Source: Rhodospirillales bacterium (GTDB lineage Bacteria; Pseudomonadota; Alphaproteobacteria; Acetobacterales; Acetobacteraceae). From it: a stretch of DNA of 64,000 nt. Position 1 is the stretch's first letter, and each line of letters starts with the position of its first letter. The translations under genes and the position numbers were made by a program. Shown one piece after another: positions 42,861-50,863 of the stretch. Below the pieces are notes generated by a model that saw only the letters and a list, made by a program, of their open reading frames with translations, was not told where the DNA came from and did not search any database. Location of the stretch: the NCBI GenBank assembly GCA_025352665.1, contig JANXSM010000177.1:1-64000 (forward strand), read 5' to 3'.

Positions 42861-43600
42861 CACGCGGGCTTCCGATTTAACGCCAGGAAGGCCTGCTCGA
42901 GCGTGTCGGATCCCGTCGACGCCAGCAACGAAGCCGGCGTGCCGCACGCCACCACCTGACCGCGCGCCAACACCACCACGGCGTCGGCATCCTCGATGTC
43001 CGACACGATATGCGTCGCCCATAGCACCGCGATCCCGCGCTCCCGCGTCGCCTGGAACACGTCCCGCGTGAGATCGTGCCGGGCCTGGGTGTCGAGCCCG
43101 CTGCTCGGCTCGTCCAGCAGCAGCAAGTCCGGTGAGGTCACCAGCGCGCGCGCCAATTCGACCTTGCGCCGCGTGCCGCCCGAGAGTTCCCGCGTCGGCT
43201 TCGTCGCCTGATCCGCAAGACCGAACTGCGCCAATGCTGCGTCGACCGCCGTGCGCATCGCGGCGCGGGTCATGCCATGCAGCCGAGCATGAAAGTTGAG
43301 GTTCTGCCGCGCCGTCAGGTCGAGATCCAATGCTGGCTGCTGGAACACGATGCCCAACCGCGCCAGCGCCGCCTGTGGCCGGTGCCTCATGTCGTGGCCA
43401 AATACCGAGATCCTGCCGGCATCGGCCACGAACAACCCGGTCAGCAGTTGGAACAAGGTGGTCTTGCCGGCGCCGTTCATTCCAAGCAGCGCCGTGACCG
43501 ATCCGGCTTCGACCCGCAACGAAACGCGATCGAGTGCGCGGAGCTTGCCATAGTTCTTGGTCAGGCCTTCGACCTCAAGGATCATCTGGCCGGCTTGCAC
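42860..43600 (-). CDS. ABC transporter ATP-binding protein, PQQ-dependent alcohol system
   Basis: A 246-residue ATPase with Walker A GMNGAGKTT (near residue 40), signature LSGGTRRKVELARAL and Walker B LLLLDEPSSGLD, plus a switch histidine in LWATHIVSD. It pairs with the overlapping ABC-2 permease. Either the first ATG at 43600 or one at 43585 may be used; both lie within the end of the binding-protein gene. The family is associated with PQQ-dependent catabolism (TIGR03864 by memory). Confidence 0.92.
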   Translation of the reverse strand: MQAGQMILEVEGLTKNYGKLRALDRVSLRVEAGSVTALLGMNGAGKTTLFQLLTGLFVADAGRISVFGHDMRHRPQAALARLGIVFQQPALDLDLTARQNLNFHARLHGMTRAAMRTAVDAALAQFGLADQATKPTRELSGGTRRKVELARALVTSPDLLLLDEPSSGLDTQARHDLTRDVFQATRERGIAVLWATHIVSDIEDADAVVVLARGQVVACGTPASLLASTGSDTLEQAFLALNRKPA

Positions 43601-44742
43601 GGCATATCCACCGCGCCGAGGCCTAACGTATCAAGCGTTGTCACCTGGTGCAGGAACCCTTCGATCGGCGCATAGTCGATCACCGCGTCGGCCGTTCGCA
43701 GAATCACCGGCTGGCGTAGCTGGTGGTCCCACGATCGAAACGACGCAGCCATGCCTTTGGAAACATCCAGCTGCACGCTGCCATCCTGCAGCCGCTGTAC
43801 GATCCCGGCAGCATCCGCCGCACTCTTCCGTGCGACCGCCTCGACCACCGCATGCACCGCGACCCAGGCCGCCCAGTCCGCGGGTGTCATCGGCCGACCT
43901 GCAAATTTCGCGAACCTATTGTTGACCTGTGGCGCGCCGAACCGATCCGCTAGCGGGTCCCAGTCGCCGGCCATCAACCCGACCGTGCCGATCACCGGCC
44001 GAGGCCGCGCCAGCGCATATGGCACCGCGCGGCCGAAGTCGTGTGCGGTGTCGGCTACGAAGGCGACGTCGAATTCCTCGGCGTAGCTCATCAGCGCCAC
44101 TGAGTTCTGCTCCCGTCGACGCGGATCGTTGCCCATCACAAACGGCTTATCAGCCACGATCCGTGCGCCAAACTTCTTTGCTGAAACCACGAAGGCCGAG
44201 GCCAGCACACGGTCGGCCTCGAGTGGGCCAGTCAGCAGCAGCACGTTCTTCCAGTTGTGCCGCACCACAAACTGGGCCAGCGCATCGGTCTGCCCGGTCG
44301 TGCTGGCTGGCACATGAAACAGGCTCGTCCCGCAGGCCGCGCGGCGCAAGGCGTCGGTGTCGTCGCGAATGTTGAATACCGCGAGCATGCCCGCAGCGGC
44401 TTTTGCCGCGGCAAGCAGATCAGAGCCCGCGAGGTCGCCGATCACCGCGACCGCCGGGCCGGCGTCGCGCACCGCCTGCGCCACATCGGCGTCAGCGGCG
44501 AGCTCGCGGCTTTCGAGTCGAATCTCGAGCCCGGTGGCACGCCCGATCGCACGCACGTCACGCACCGCGAGCGCAGCACCCGCCCTCGGCCGCGGCGGCG
44601 CAGGCCGGGCCACACCGTCATCGGCGACACTGGCCGCATAGAACGGATCCTCCGCTCGCGACAGCATCAGGATGGTCAGATCGCGCGACATCGCCGGCGC
44701 CGACCACGCCAGAAAGCATATCGCAGCGAGCAGCCTATTCAT
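43582..44742 (-). CDS. PQQ-associated ABC transporter substrate-binding protein
   Basis: A 386-residue periplasmic binding protein of the branched-chain amino acid receptor fold, matching the PQQ-dependent alcohol dehydrogenase-associated type (TIGR03863 by memory). Signal peptide MNRLLAAICFLAWSAPAMS; conserved stretches LTILMLSRAEDPFY, VAVIGDLAGSDLL, HNWKNVLLLTGPL and RPMTPADWAAWVAVHAV. The ATG at 44742 overlaps the beta-propeller gene by 8 bp. A binding protein next to an ABC-2 (exporter-type) permease is an odd pairing typical of this locus. Confidence 0.87.
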   Translation of the reverse strand: MNRLLAAICFLAWSAPAMSRDLTILMLSRAEDPFYAASVADDGVARPAPPRPRAGAALAVRDVRAIGRATGLEIRLESRELAADADVAQAVRDAGPAVAVIGDLAGSDLLAAAKAAAGMLAVFNIRDDTDALRRAACGTSLFHVPASTTGQTDALAQFVVRHNWKNVLLLTGPLEADRVLASAFVVSAKKFGARIVADKPFVMGNDPRRREQNSVALMSYAEEFDVAFVADTAHDFGRAVPYALARPRPVIGTVGLMAGDWDPLADRFGAPQVNNRFAKFAGRPMTPADWAAWVAVHAVVEAVARKSAADAAGIVQRLQDGSVQLDVSKGMAASFRSWDHQLRQPVILRTADAVIDYAPIEGFLHQVTTLDTLGLGAVDMPCKPAR

Positions 44743-45700
44743 CGATGACGATAGCGTAGGGAATGATGCCGACCGGGATCGCCTTGACAACCTTGCCGCG
44801 GGCGACGTCGACGATCGCGATGTCGTCCGATAGCCCGTTGGCAACATAGAGCTTGGTTTCGTCGCCCGAAAGCCGCAGCCCCCAGGGGCGGCGTCCGACC
44901 AGGATGTAGTCGATTACCTCCAGGCGCTGCACGTCGATGACGGCGACGTTGTTTGCGCGCCCCAACGCCACCCAGGCGCGCGTGCCGGCGCGGTTCATCG
45001 CAATATCCACCGGCGTCACCTCGTCGCGCGTCATCCCACGCGGCGCAAAGCTCAGGCTCCCGGTCCGCGTCAGGCTCGCGACGTCGATCACGTCGACCAC
45101 ACCGGCGATCTCGCAAGACACCCACAGCGACTTGCCGTCCGGCGTCAGCGCGAAGCGGCGCGGCCGTTCGGAGACAAAGATGTCCTTCTTCACGACCTGT
45201 GCGGCGATGTCGATCACATGCACCAGGTTGCCGGCCTCGGAAGCGACGAAGGCGAACTTGCCGTCCGGCGTGATCAGCACCCCTTCCGGCTCCTCGCCGG
45301 TCGGGAAATGGCCGGTCACCTCGCCAGTCTCGAGGTTCAGCACGGTCGCCTCCGCCGAGTCCTCGTTCGAGATATAGAGATCGCGTCCGTTCGGGGCGAG
45401 ATCGAAGGTTTCCGGATCCGGCACGTCGCGGAACCGGCGAACCAGCTTTCTCGTGGCGACGTCATACATGGCGATCGTGTTGTCACCGCCGCAGGCCACG
45501 ATCAACTGGGTGTGGTCCTTGGTAAAATGCAGCCCGCGCGGCCGTGCGCAGCTGGCGAACGAGCCGACGACCACGTCATTGCGATCGAGCACGAAGATTT
45601 GGCTGGATCGCTCGTTGGAGACGAATACAAGTCCGCTCCGCTCTGCCCGCGCGGGCGTTGCTGCCAGCAGCAACAGACCTGCGAAGATCAGCGCGCGCAA
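44735..45700 (-). CDS. PQQ-dependent catabolism-associated beta-propeller protein
   Basis: A 321-residue exported YVTN-type seven-bladed propeller with a signal peptide (MRALIFAGLLLLAATPARA). Repeats such as LFVSNE-like VFVSNERSSQIFVLD, LYISNEDSAEATVLN, KSLWVSCEIAGVVDVID and KLYVANGLSDDIAIVD recur about every 42 residues. It belongs to the propeller family found beside PQQ alcohol dehydrogenases (TIGR03866 by memory). No PQQ-binding motif is visible. It overlaps both neighbours, showing tight operon packing. Confidence 0.9.
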   Translation of the reverse strand: MRALIFAGLLLLAATPARAERSGLVFVSNERSSQIFVLDRNDVVVGSFASCARPRGLHFTKDHTQLIVACGGDNTIAMYDVATRKLVRRFRDVPDPETFDLAPNGRDLYISNEDSAEATVLNLETGEVTGHFPTGEEPEGVLITPDGKFAFVASEAGNLVHVIDIAAQVVKKDIFVSERPRRFALTPDGKSLWVSCEIAGVVDVIDVASLTRTGSLSFAPRGMTRDEVTPVDIAMNRAGTRAWVALGRANNVAVIDVQRLEVIDYILVGRRPWGLRLSGDETKLYVANGLSDDIAIVDVARGKVVKAIPVGIIPYAIVIDE

Positions 45701-46035
45701 TCGACCAGATCTTTCTCGCCGACCGAGAACACGCCCTCAGCCGGAACGTTGACGTTGCGAGCGAAGCAGACCCGCCCCTTCACGTCGCGTAGCCGCAGGT
45801 CGTAGCGGCCGGGCGGCGTGTTGGTCACCCTGACCTGCTCGTCGAAATCGACCGCTTTGTCCTTGTCGTTCAGCGCCTGATTGATGCCGAACCCGGTGGT
45901 GCCGGCCGGTGCCAGCTGGATCTCGGCGAGCGTCTCCGGCGTCAGGTTCCACATCTTCACCGGCGACGGCGTGGCTGCGAACGACGCGAATGCGGCAACG
46001 ACGAGGACCGCGGACAGACCGAAAATTCGGATCAT
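45688..46035 (-). CDS. Small exported protein of the PQQ-associated operon
   Basis: A 115-residue protein from the ATG at 46035 with a signal peptide (MIRIFGLSAVLVVAAFASFA). The mature part has two cysteines (GRVCFARNV and LVDCAR) likely to form a disulfide, and an immunoglobulin-like pattern (VRVTNTPPGRYDLRLRDVKG). I recognise no named family. It overlaps the beta-propeller gene by 13 bp, so a linked periplasmic role is likely. Confidence 0.78.
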   Translation of the reverse strand: MIRIFGLSAVLVVAAFASFAATPSPVKMWNLTPETLAEIQLAPAGTTGFGINQALNDKDKAVDFDEQVRVTNTPPGRYDLRLRDVKGRVCFARNVNVPAEGVFSVGEKDLVDCAR

Positions 46036-46099
46036 GGAATTCCCCTTTTCGTGGCGATACCACGCCGGTGGATCGACCGATACCACCCGCCGGCAGCTT

Positions 46100-47011
46100 T
46101 CACCGACCGAGCGCCAGCGCCAGCGCCTCGACGGCATCGACCACCGCCTGCGGCGCGTCGAGTGGGATCTGATGGCCACTACCCTGCACCACTGTCGGCA
46201 GCGGCGCTCCAAGCTCCGATGCAAGCTCCGACTGCATTTTTGTCCATGCCTCCTCCATGCGGCCATCCGGATACGCCTGGTCCCATTCCCGATTGCCGTG
46301 CACCAGCACGCGCGAGGCGACGTGGGGGATCGGCAGCGCGCGCACCTCGCGGGCGTCGGACACGAACCCCAGCATCTCGCGAACGACGAACACCCGCGCC
46401 TTGCCCTGACCGGCTAATTCCTGTGCCAGCCGCTGCAGCGGGGCCGGCATTCCATAGGCGGCAGCGGCAACCGGAGTCCGGCCCAGCACCAGATGCGGAT
46501 CGTCCGGCAAGGCCACGCCGGCTTCGGGAAACCGCGTGAATTGGTCTGGATGCATGGCATCGAGCAGCACCAGCCCCACGACCTCGTCGGGATAGCGTTG
46601 CGCGTAGTGCAGCGAAAGCAGCCCGCCGAGCGAATGGCCGACCATTAGAAATGGCCCTGGCTCGCCGGCGGCGGCGAGAAGTAGATGCAGTTCCTCGGCC
46701 ATCGCATCGGCACTGCGTGGCTGATCGGTGCGCTCACTCCATCCGGCACCGGGCCGATCGAACGAACAGACCCGGAAACGCTGGGCTAAAATCGGCTGAA
46801 CATAAGTCCAGTCGAGCACGTTGCCGCCGAGCCCGGCCTGCAGCACCACCGTCGGCGCGCCGGCCCCGGTGCAAAGGATGTGAAGCATGCTGCCGGCCAC
46901 CGGAAGCAGGCGTCCCGGTGCTTGCGCGGAAACGCCGTCCTCCGCCGATGCCGGCCACGCGAGCAGCGTCAGCCAGCACATCACCAGTCGGACGACGGCT
47001 TGCGCGTTCAT
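46100..47011 (-). CDS. Exported alpha/beta hydrolase
   Basis: A 303-residue alpha/beta-hydrolase with an N-terminal signal (MNAQAVVRLVMCWLTLLAWP). The nucleophile elbow is MVGHSLGGLLS, followed by LVLLDAMHPDQF; the oxyanion region is LQAGLGGNVLDW, and the catalytic histidine is probably in VQGSGHQIPLDAP. An earlier ATG at 47029 adds six residues. The substrate is unknown; an ester or lactone produced by the quinoprotein oxidations would fit the neighbourhood but is speculative. It is divergent from the ankyrin gene. Confidence 0.87.
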   Translation of the reverse strand: MNAQAVVRLVMCWLTLLAWPASAEDGVSAQAPGRLLPVAGSMLHILCTGAGAPTVVLQAGLGGNVLDWTYVQPILAQRFRVCSFDRPGAGWSERTDQPRSADAMAEELHLLLAAAGEPGPFLMVGHSLGGLLSLHYAQRYPDEVVGLVLLDAMHPDQFTRFPEAGVALPDDPHLVLGRTPVAAAAYGMPAPLQRLAQELAGQGKARVFVVREMLGFVSDAREVRALPIPHVASRVLVHGNREWDQAYPDGRMEEAWTKMQSELASELGAPLPTVVQGSGHQIPLDAPQAVVDAVEALALALGR

Positions 47012-47063
47012 CGCTAGACTGTATGTCATTGGTCAGAGATTGGAAGCATTTGACGAGGCACTC

Positions 47064-47993
47064 ATGATCCGTTGTTTATTTGGCTTGGTGCCCGCCGCCG
47101 TCGCAGCGCTGCTGTTGCCGAGCCCGGCACACGCCGTCGTCGACGCCTGCAGCGTAATCGATCGAAACTTCGAAGCTGGCCACGCTGACTTGGCGACTGC
47201 GCAGCTCAGCGCAATGCTGTTCGGCGCAGCCGACAACGACTGCCCGGCGCTGGTGCCCAGACTGATCGCAGCCGGCGCCTCGATCTCCACCCGAGATCGC
47301 ACTGGCGGGACGGCCCTAACCCACGCCGCACGTTCCGGTCGCGTCGATATGGTCCGACTGCTGGTCGCCAGCGGCGCCGACCTCAACCAGCGCGACATTG
47401 GCGGCGCCACGCCGTTGTCGATCGCCATCGAGACCAGCCACGGTCCCGCCGCCCGCGCGCTGATCGACGCAGGCGCTGATGTCGCCCTGGCCGGCCACGC
47501 TGGCGTCACGCCGCTGATCGCCGCCGCCTATAACGGCAACCTTGGTGTACTGGACGCGCTACTTGGCCACAAGGCCGATCCGGCGACCACCGACGGCACC
47601 GGCAAGCCGGCGGTGCTCTATGCCGCGGCGCGCGGATTTTCATCCATCGTCATGCGGCTGCTCGACGCCGGCATCGACGTCAACACGGTTTATGCCAACG
47701 GCCTCACCGTTCTGTCATGGGCTGCCGGACACGCGGAAGACGTGCCAACCGCCGAAGGTGCCACGCTGGTCACCCGATTGCTTGATCGCGGTGCCAGGCC
47801 GGACGTCGCCGACGATCGCGGCCAGACTCCGCTGATGATCGCATCCGCGATGGATCATGCCGACGTGGTCGACATCCTTCTTGCACATGGTGCCGATCGA
47901 ATGGCCCGCGATGCCAAGGGAAAGACGGCCGCGGATCTTGCCGGTTCTGACGTGCTGCGGGCGAAGCTCCTCGCTCAAAGCCCCGCGAGATAG
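47064..47993 (+). CDS. Exported ankyrin-repeat protein
   Basis: A 309-residue periplasmic protein with a signal peptide (MIRCLFGLVPAAVAALLLPS) and about six ankyrin repeats, e.g. GGTALTHAARSGRVDMVRLL, GVTPLIAAAYNGNLGVLDAL and GQTPLMIASAMDHADVVDIL. Ankyrin proteins of this kind act as scaffolds. It is the only plus-strand gene inside the quinoprotein region, and its last 19 bp overlap the cytochrome gene on the other strand. The start at 47064 is chosen for the signal peptide. Confidence 0.88.
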   Translation: MIRCLFGLVPAAVAALLLPSPAHAVVDACSVIDRNFEAGHADLATAQLSAMLFGAADNDCPALVPRLIAAGASISTRDRTGGTALTHAARSGRVDMVRLLVASGADLNQRDIGGATPLSIAIETSHGPAARALIDAGADVALAGHAGVTPLIAAAYNGNLGVLDALLGHKADPATTDGTGKPAVLYAAARGFSSIVMRLLDAGIDVNTVYANGLTVLSWAAGHAEDVPTAEGATLVTRLLDRGARPDVADDRGQTPLMIASAMDHADVVDILLAHGADRMARDAKGKTAADLAGSDVLRAKLLAQSPAR

Positions 47994-48556
47994 GCGGCCA
48001 ACGCCGTCAGATCCTCCGGCGAGGCGGCATTCATCAGGTCCGACATTCCGGGATTGTTGGCCCGCGTGCGCGAGCGAAACGCTTCCATCGAAGCGAGCAG
48101 GTAGCTCTGCTTCTGGCCGGCCAGTCGAGGAATGGAGCTGTTACCCTGGAAGTTCGCCAGGTGACAGCCGGTGCAGCCGATTGAGCTGTTGGCAACCAGC
48201 GCCACCCTCGCGACTTCCGATTGCGCCGCTGGCTGGTTGAGGTTCGGCCAGGGCTTGGCCGCGAAATACTTGGCATACGCAAACATGTCGTCGCGCGACA
48301 TGCCGGCGGCAATGCCGTTCATCAGCGGACTGGCGCGAACATTGTTCTTGAGGTCTTTCAACTGGAGATAAATGTAACCTTCGGTCTGTCCCCACAGGAC
48401 CGGCACGTTCGCAATTGTAGGCACCCCGGCCGCCCCATGGCACGCCGAGCACAACGCCGCCTTGTCGGAAATATCAGGCGCGTCGGCAGGCTGTGCCTGC
48501 GCCAAGGCGCTCCATGACGCCAATGCGCCAACAATGAAAAAGATCAAGCGGCGCAT
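47975..48556 (-). CDS. Dihaem cytochrome c (c4-like), next to the PQQ dehydrogenase
   Basis: A 193-residue exported cytochrome with haem motifs CSACH (residues 36-40) and CTGCH (128-132); candidate axial methionines lie in SPLMNGIAAGM and NPGMSDLMNAA. The start at 48556 gives a signal peptide MRRLIFFIVGALASWSALA. It lies 88 bp downstream of the large quinoprotein dehydrogenase on the same strand, beyond a hairpin, and is the obvious electron acceptor candidate for it. Confidence 0.92.
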   Translation of the reverse strand: MRRLIFFIVGALASWSALAQAQPADAPDISDKAALCSACHGAAGVPTIANVPVLWGQTEGYIYLQLKDLKNNVRASPLMNGIAAGMSRDDMFAYAKYFAAKPWPNLNQPAAQSEVARVALVANSSIGCTGCHLANFQGNSSIPRLAGQKQSYLLASMEAFRSRTRANNPGMSDLMNAASPEDLTALAAYLAGL

Positions 48557-48592
48557 GCCTAAAATTCCAAATGAGTGAGGCTGAGAACTCAA

Positions 48593-48614
48593 ACGGGACC
48601 CCGAAGGGTCCCGT
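48593..48614 (-). terminator. Hairpin after the PQQ dehydrogenase gene
   Basis: An 8-bp perfect stem ACGGGACC/GGTCCCGT with a 6-nt loop, starting 31 bp past the stop codon on the minus strand and followed by TTTGAG. It is likely a partial terminator that lets some transcription continue into the cytochrome gene. Confidence 0.6.
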
Positions 48615-48644
48615 CCGATAGCATTTCAGGCGCGCCGCGAGAGA

Positions 48645-50351
48645 TCAGTCGACAGTGAAGGCGATGATGCTGTTGCCGCGCTTATAGTCCAACTGCGTGT
48701 TGCCGCCGGCACCTACCACGATGTACTGCTTCCCCTCGATCGAGTAAGAGGACGGCGGCGCGTTGACGCCCGCGCCGGCCTGGAACGACCACAGAACCGA
48801 GCCGCTCTCGGAGTCATAGGCCTTGAACAGACCGTTGCCTTCGCCGGCGAACACCAGCCCACCTGCCGTCGCCAAAGCGCCGCCAATCATCGGCTGCGGC
48901 GTCTTGACCTGCCAACGGATTGCGCCGGTGTTATAGTCGACTGCCGTCAGGTTGCCCCACTGCTCCTCGGACGGGATTACCTTGAACGCGCCGCCAAGCC
49001 ACAACTTGCCTGATGGATACTGCGAGGTCTGCACGTGATAGGTCATCGGCTGGTGCAGGTTCAAGGCGTAGGTGAGCCCAAGCGTCGGGCTCACCGCCAT
49101 CGGTGACCACTCCACGCCACCATTGGCGCCGGGCAGCATCCGCGCACCGTCCTTGGTCGGCAGCACCCACATGTTCTCCTGCGGCACCATCGCCTCGGAG
49201 AAGCGGATCAGGCTGCAATCCTTGCGGTCGTGCACATAGACATGGCCCGTCTTGCCGGCATGTAGAATGCCCGGAACCATGTTGCCACCAGCATTCTTCA
49301 CGTTGACCAATACCGGCGGACTGACGGCGTCCAAATCCCACACGTCGTGAGCGATGTATTGGAAGTGGCAAGAATACTTGCCGGTGTCGAGATCCAGCGA
49401 AACGAGGCTGTCGGTGTAGAGGTTGTCGCCCGGGCGCAGCGACCCGTCGAGGTCTGGAGACGGATTGCCGACAACAAAATAGATCTTGTTCGCGGCGAGG
49501 TCGATCGCCGGGGGCTGCCACACTCCGCCGCCAAGGGTCTTGTATGGGTCACCTGACTTGGCGAGCTGGGCTTTTTCGGCAGCGATGTCGCGGTGCAAGT
49601 CGCGACCTGTTGCATCCGTTGTCGCCCACACGCCGACAGAGTTGTCTGGTGCGGTGTCAAACGTCCACAGCAGCTTGCCGTCGGCGACGTCGAACGCCTT
49701 GATAAAGCCGCGGATACCATATTCGCCGCCGTTGGTACCGATCAGCACCTTTCCCTTCGCCACGACCGGCGCCATCGTCTCGCTGTAGCCAAGCTCAGGA
49801 TCGGCGATCTGAATCGACCAGGCGGTTGCCCCGGTCTTGGCATCGAGCGCGACCAGCTTGCTGTCCAACGTCGCGACGAATACCTTGTCGCCGGACACCG
49901 CAACGCCGCGATTGTTCGGGCCACAGCAATAGGTGGTGATCGGCCCCATCTTATGGGCGTAGTGCCAAAGCTCTTCGCCGGTGCGCGCGTTCAGCGCATA
50001 GACGTGGCTGAACGAGGTGGTCACATACATCACGCCATTGACGACGATCGGCGAGGTTTCAAGCGATTCCTTCACCTCGGTCTGGAAAATCCAGGCCGGC
50101 CGCAGCTTCGACACGTTGGTCGTGTTGATCTGGCGGTTTGGATAGTAACGTTGCTGGGCGTAGTCGCCGTTGCTGGTGAGGAAGTTCGAGCTGTCACCGG
50201 CGGCGCGGCTCAGCATATCTTGAGACACAGTCGCCATGTTGCCGAATTTGGTGGCGTTCTTGATCTCCTGCGAAGATGCCGGCTGGGCTGCCAGGGCCAA
50301 AGCCAGCGAACACGTTCCCGCAAGTAAAGCCAGCCGCATGCGATGCCTCAT
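48645..50351 (-). CDS. PQQ-dependent alcohol/methanol-type dehydrogenase, lanthanide-type active site
   Basis: A 568-residue periplasmic quinoprotein with a signal peptide (cleavage near ASS-QE) and an eight-bladed propeller. The PQQ-contacting vicinal disulfide is Cys142-Cys143 (TTYCCGPNN), the metal-site glutamate is in NGGEYGIRG and an asparagine in VGNPSPD. The catalytic aspartate is Asp339 in HDVWDLDAV, followed two residues later by Asp341. That extra aspartate marks lanthanide-dependent enzymes (XoxF, PedH); calcium enzymes have Ala or Ser there. There is no C-terminal haem domain. The ATG at 50351 is chosen over two upstream starts. Its substrate could be methanol, ethanol or another alcohol. 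Confidence 0.9.
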   Translation of the reverse strand: MRHRMRLALLAGTCSLALALAAQPASSQEIKNATKFGNMATVSQDMLSRAAGDSSNFLTSNGDYAQQRYYPNRQINTTNVSKLRPAWIFQTEVKESLETSPIVVNGVMYVTTSFSHVYALNARTGEELWHYAHKMGPITTYCCGPNNRGVAVSGDKVFVATLDSKLVALDAKTGATAWSIQIADPELGYSETMAPVVAKGKVLIGTNGGEYGIRGFIKAFDVADGKLLWTFDTAPDNSVGVWATTDATGRDLHRDIAAEKAQLAKSGDPYKTLGGGVWQPPAIDLAANKIYFVVGNPSPDLDGSLRPGDNLYTDSLVSLDLDTGKYSCHFQYIAHDVWDLDAVSPPVLVNVKNAGGNMVPGILHAGKTGHVYVHDRKDCSLIRFSEAMVPQENMWVLPTKDGARMLPGANGGVEWSPMAVSPTLGLTYALNLHQPMTYHVQTSQYPSGKLWLGGAFKVIPSEEQWGNLTAVDYNTGAIRWQVKTPQPMIGGALATAGGLVFAGEGNGLFKAYDSESGSVLWSFQAGAGVNAPPSSYSIEGKQYIVVGAGGNTQLDYKRGNSIIAFTVD

Positions 50352-50456
50352 AACGTTCCCCTTATAACCCATGCGGTCGCGAAATCCGGCAAGATTGTTG
50401 CCCGACCGCCGCATGAATTCGCTGTAATTTAAGGGTATCGGGCTATTTTCAAGTCG

Positions 50457-50579
50457 TCAACGCATACGTTGTCGTGATGTCGGTCCTGCGACCCGCCGCG
50501 AAACGATGGCAAAGCTCAGTCCGCCCAGAGTGCAGGCGCCAACGAACAGCAGCTCCATGCCCGGCGGCTCGGGGAGAAC
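50457..50579 (-). pseudogene. C-terminal tail of a PEP-CTERM protein
   Basis: The minus strand from 50579 reads VLPEPPGMELLFVGAC followed by TLGGLSFAIVSRRVAG and a stop at 50457-50459. This is the classical PEP-CTERM layout: VPEP-like motif, a hydrophobic helix and a basic tail, used for exosortase-mediated sorting. The codon just before is a TAG formed by a CTAG at 50580-50583, where small palindromic elements begin, so the rest of the gene is missing. Confidence 0.6.
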
Positions 50580-50583
50580 CTAG

Positions 50584-50598
50584 CGGCGTCGATCGCCG
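50584..50598. repeat. Mini-palindrome between two CTAG sites
   Basis: CGGCG-tcgat-CGCCG, only 15 bp, flanked by CTAG at 50580-50583 and 50599-50602. It abuts the MITE-like element on its right and the PEP-CTERM fragment on its left. It may be a collapsed element of the kind seen elsewhere in the window. Confidence 0.4.
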
Positions 50599-50602
50599 CT
50601 AG

Positions 50603-50750
50603 GAGCCTGTCTGAGTAATCATGGCCGTAACGAAAAACGAAAGAGGCTTGCTTCAGAGGGGCAGGCTGATTCTAAAAAGAATCAGCGCCGCCTCGGCTGC
50701 GAACCAATGTTGCGCGGTGTGCTTACGCAAGCGATTACTCGGACGGGCTC
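50603..50750. mobile_element. MITE-like element with 18-bp terminal inverted repeats
   Basis: The left end GAGCCTGTCTGAGTAATC and the right end (complement of GATTACTCGGACGGGCTC, 50733-50750) match at 16 of 18 positions. The 148-bp element has no ORF and holds an internal hairpin CTGATTCT/AGAATCAG. The flanks are CTAG on the left and CCAG on the right, close to the YTAR target duplication of IS5-family transposases. It is likely a non-autonomous IS5-type element; no transposase is in the window. Confidence 0.55.
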
Positions 50751-50754
50751 CCAG

Positions 50755-50788
50755 AGCGTGATGACCGAAGGTGGAATCACCGAAAGGT
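50755..50788 (+). repeat. Palindromic dispersed repeat, copy D (half copy)
   Basis: The first third of the repeat, AGCGTGATGACCGAAGG through CACCGAAAGG, bounded by CCAG (50751-50754, shared with the MITE-like element) and CTAG (50789-50792). The nested GGTG/CACC and GACC/GGTC arms are kept, while the A-rich spacer and terminal hairpin are absent. Confidence 0.65.
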
Positions 50789-50863
50789 CTAGGATCGGCG
50801 GGCTCTGACCCTGCGACCCTTGCCAGGGGCAGAACCCCTTGCCTGGCTTGCTTCAGCTTCCCA

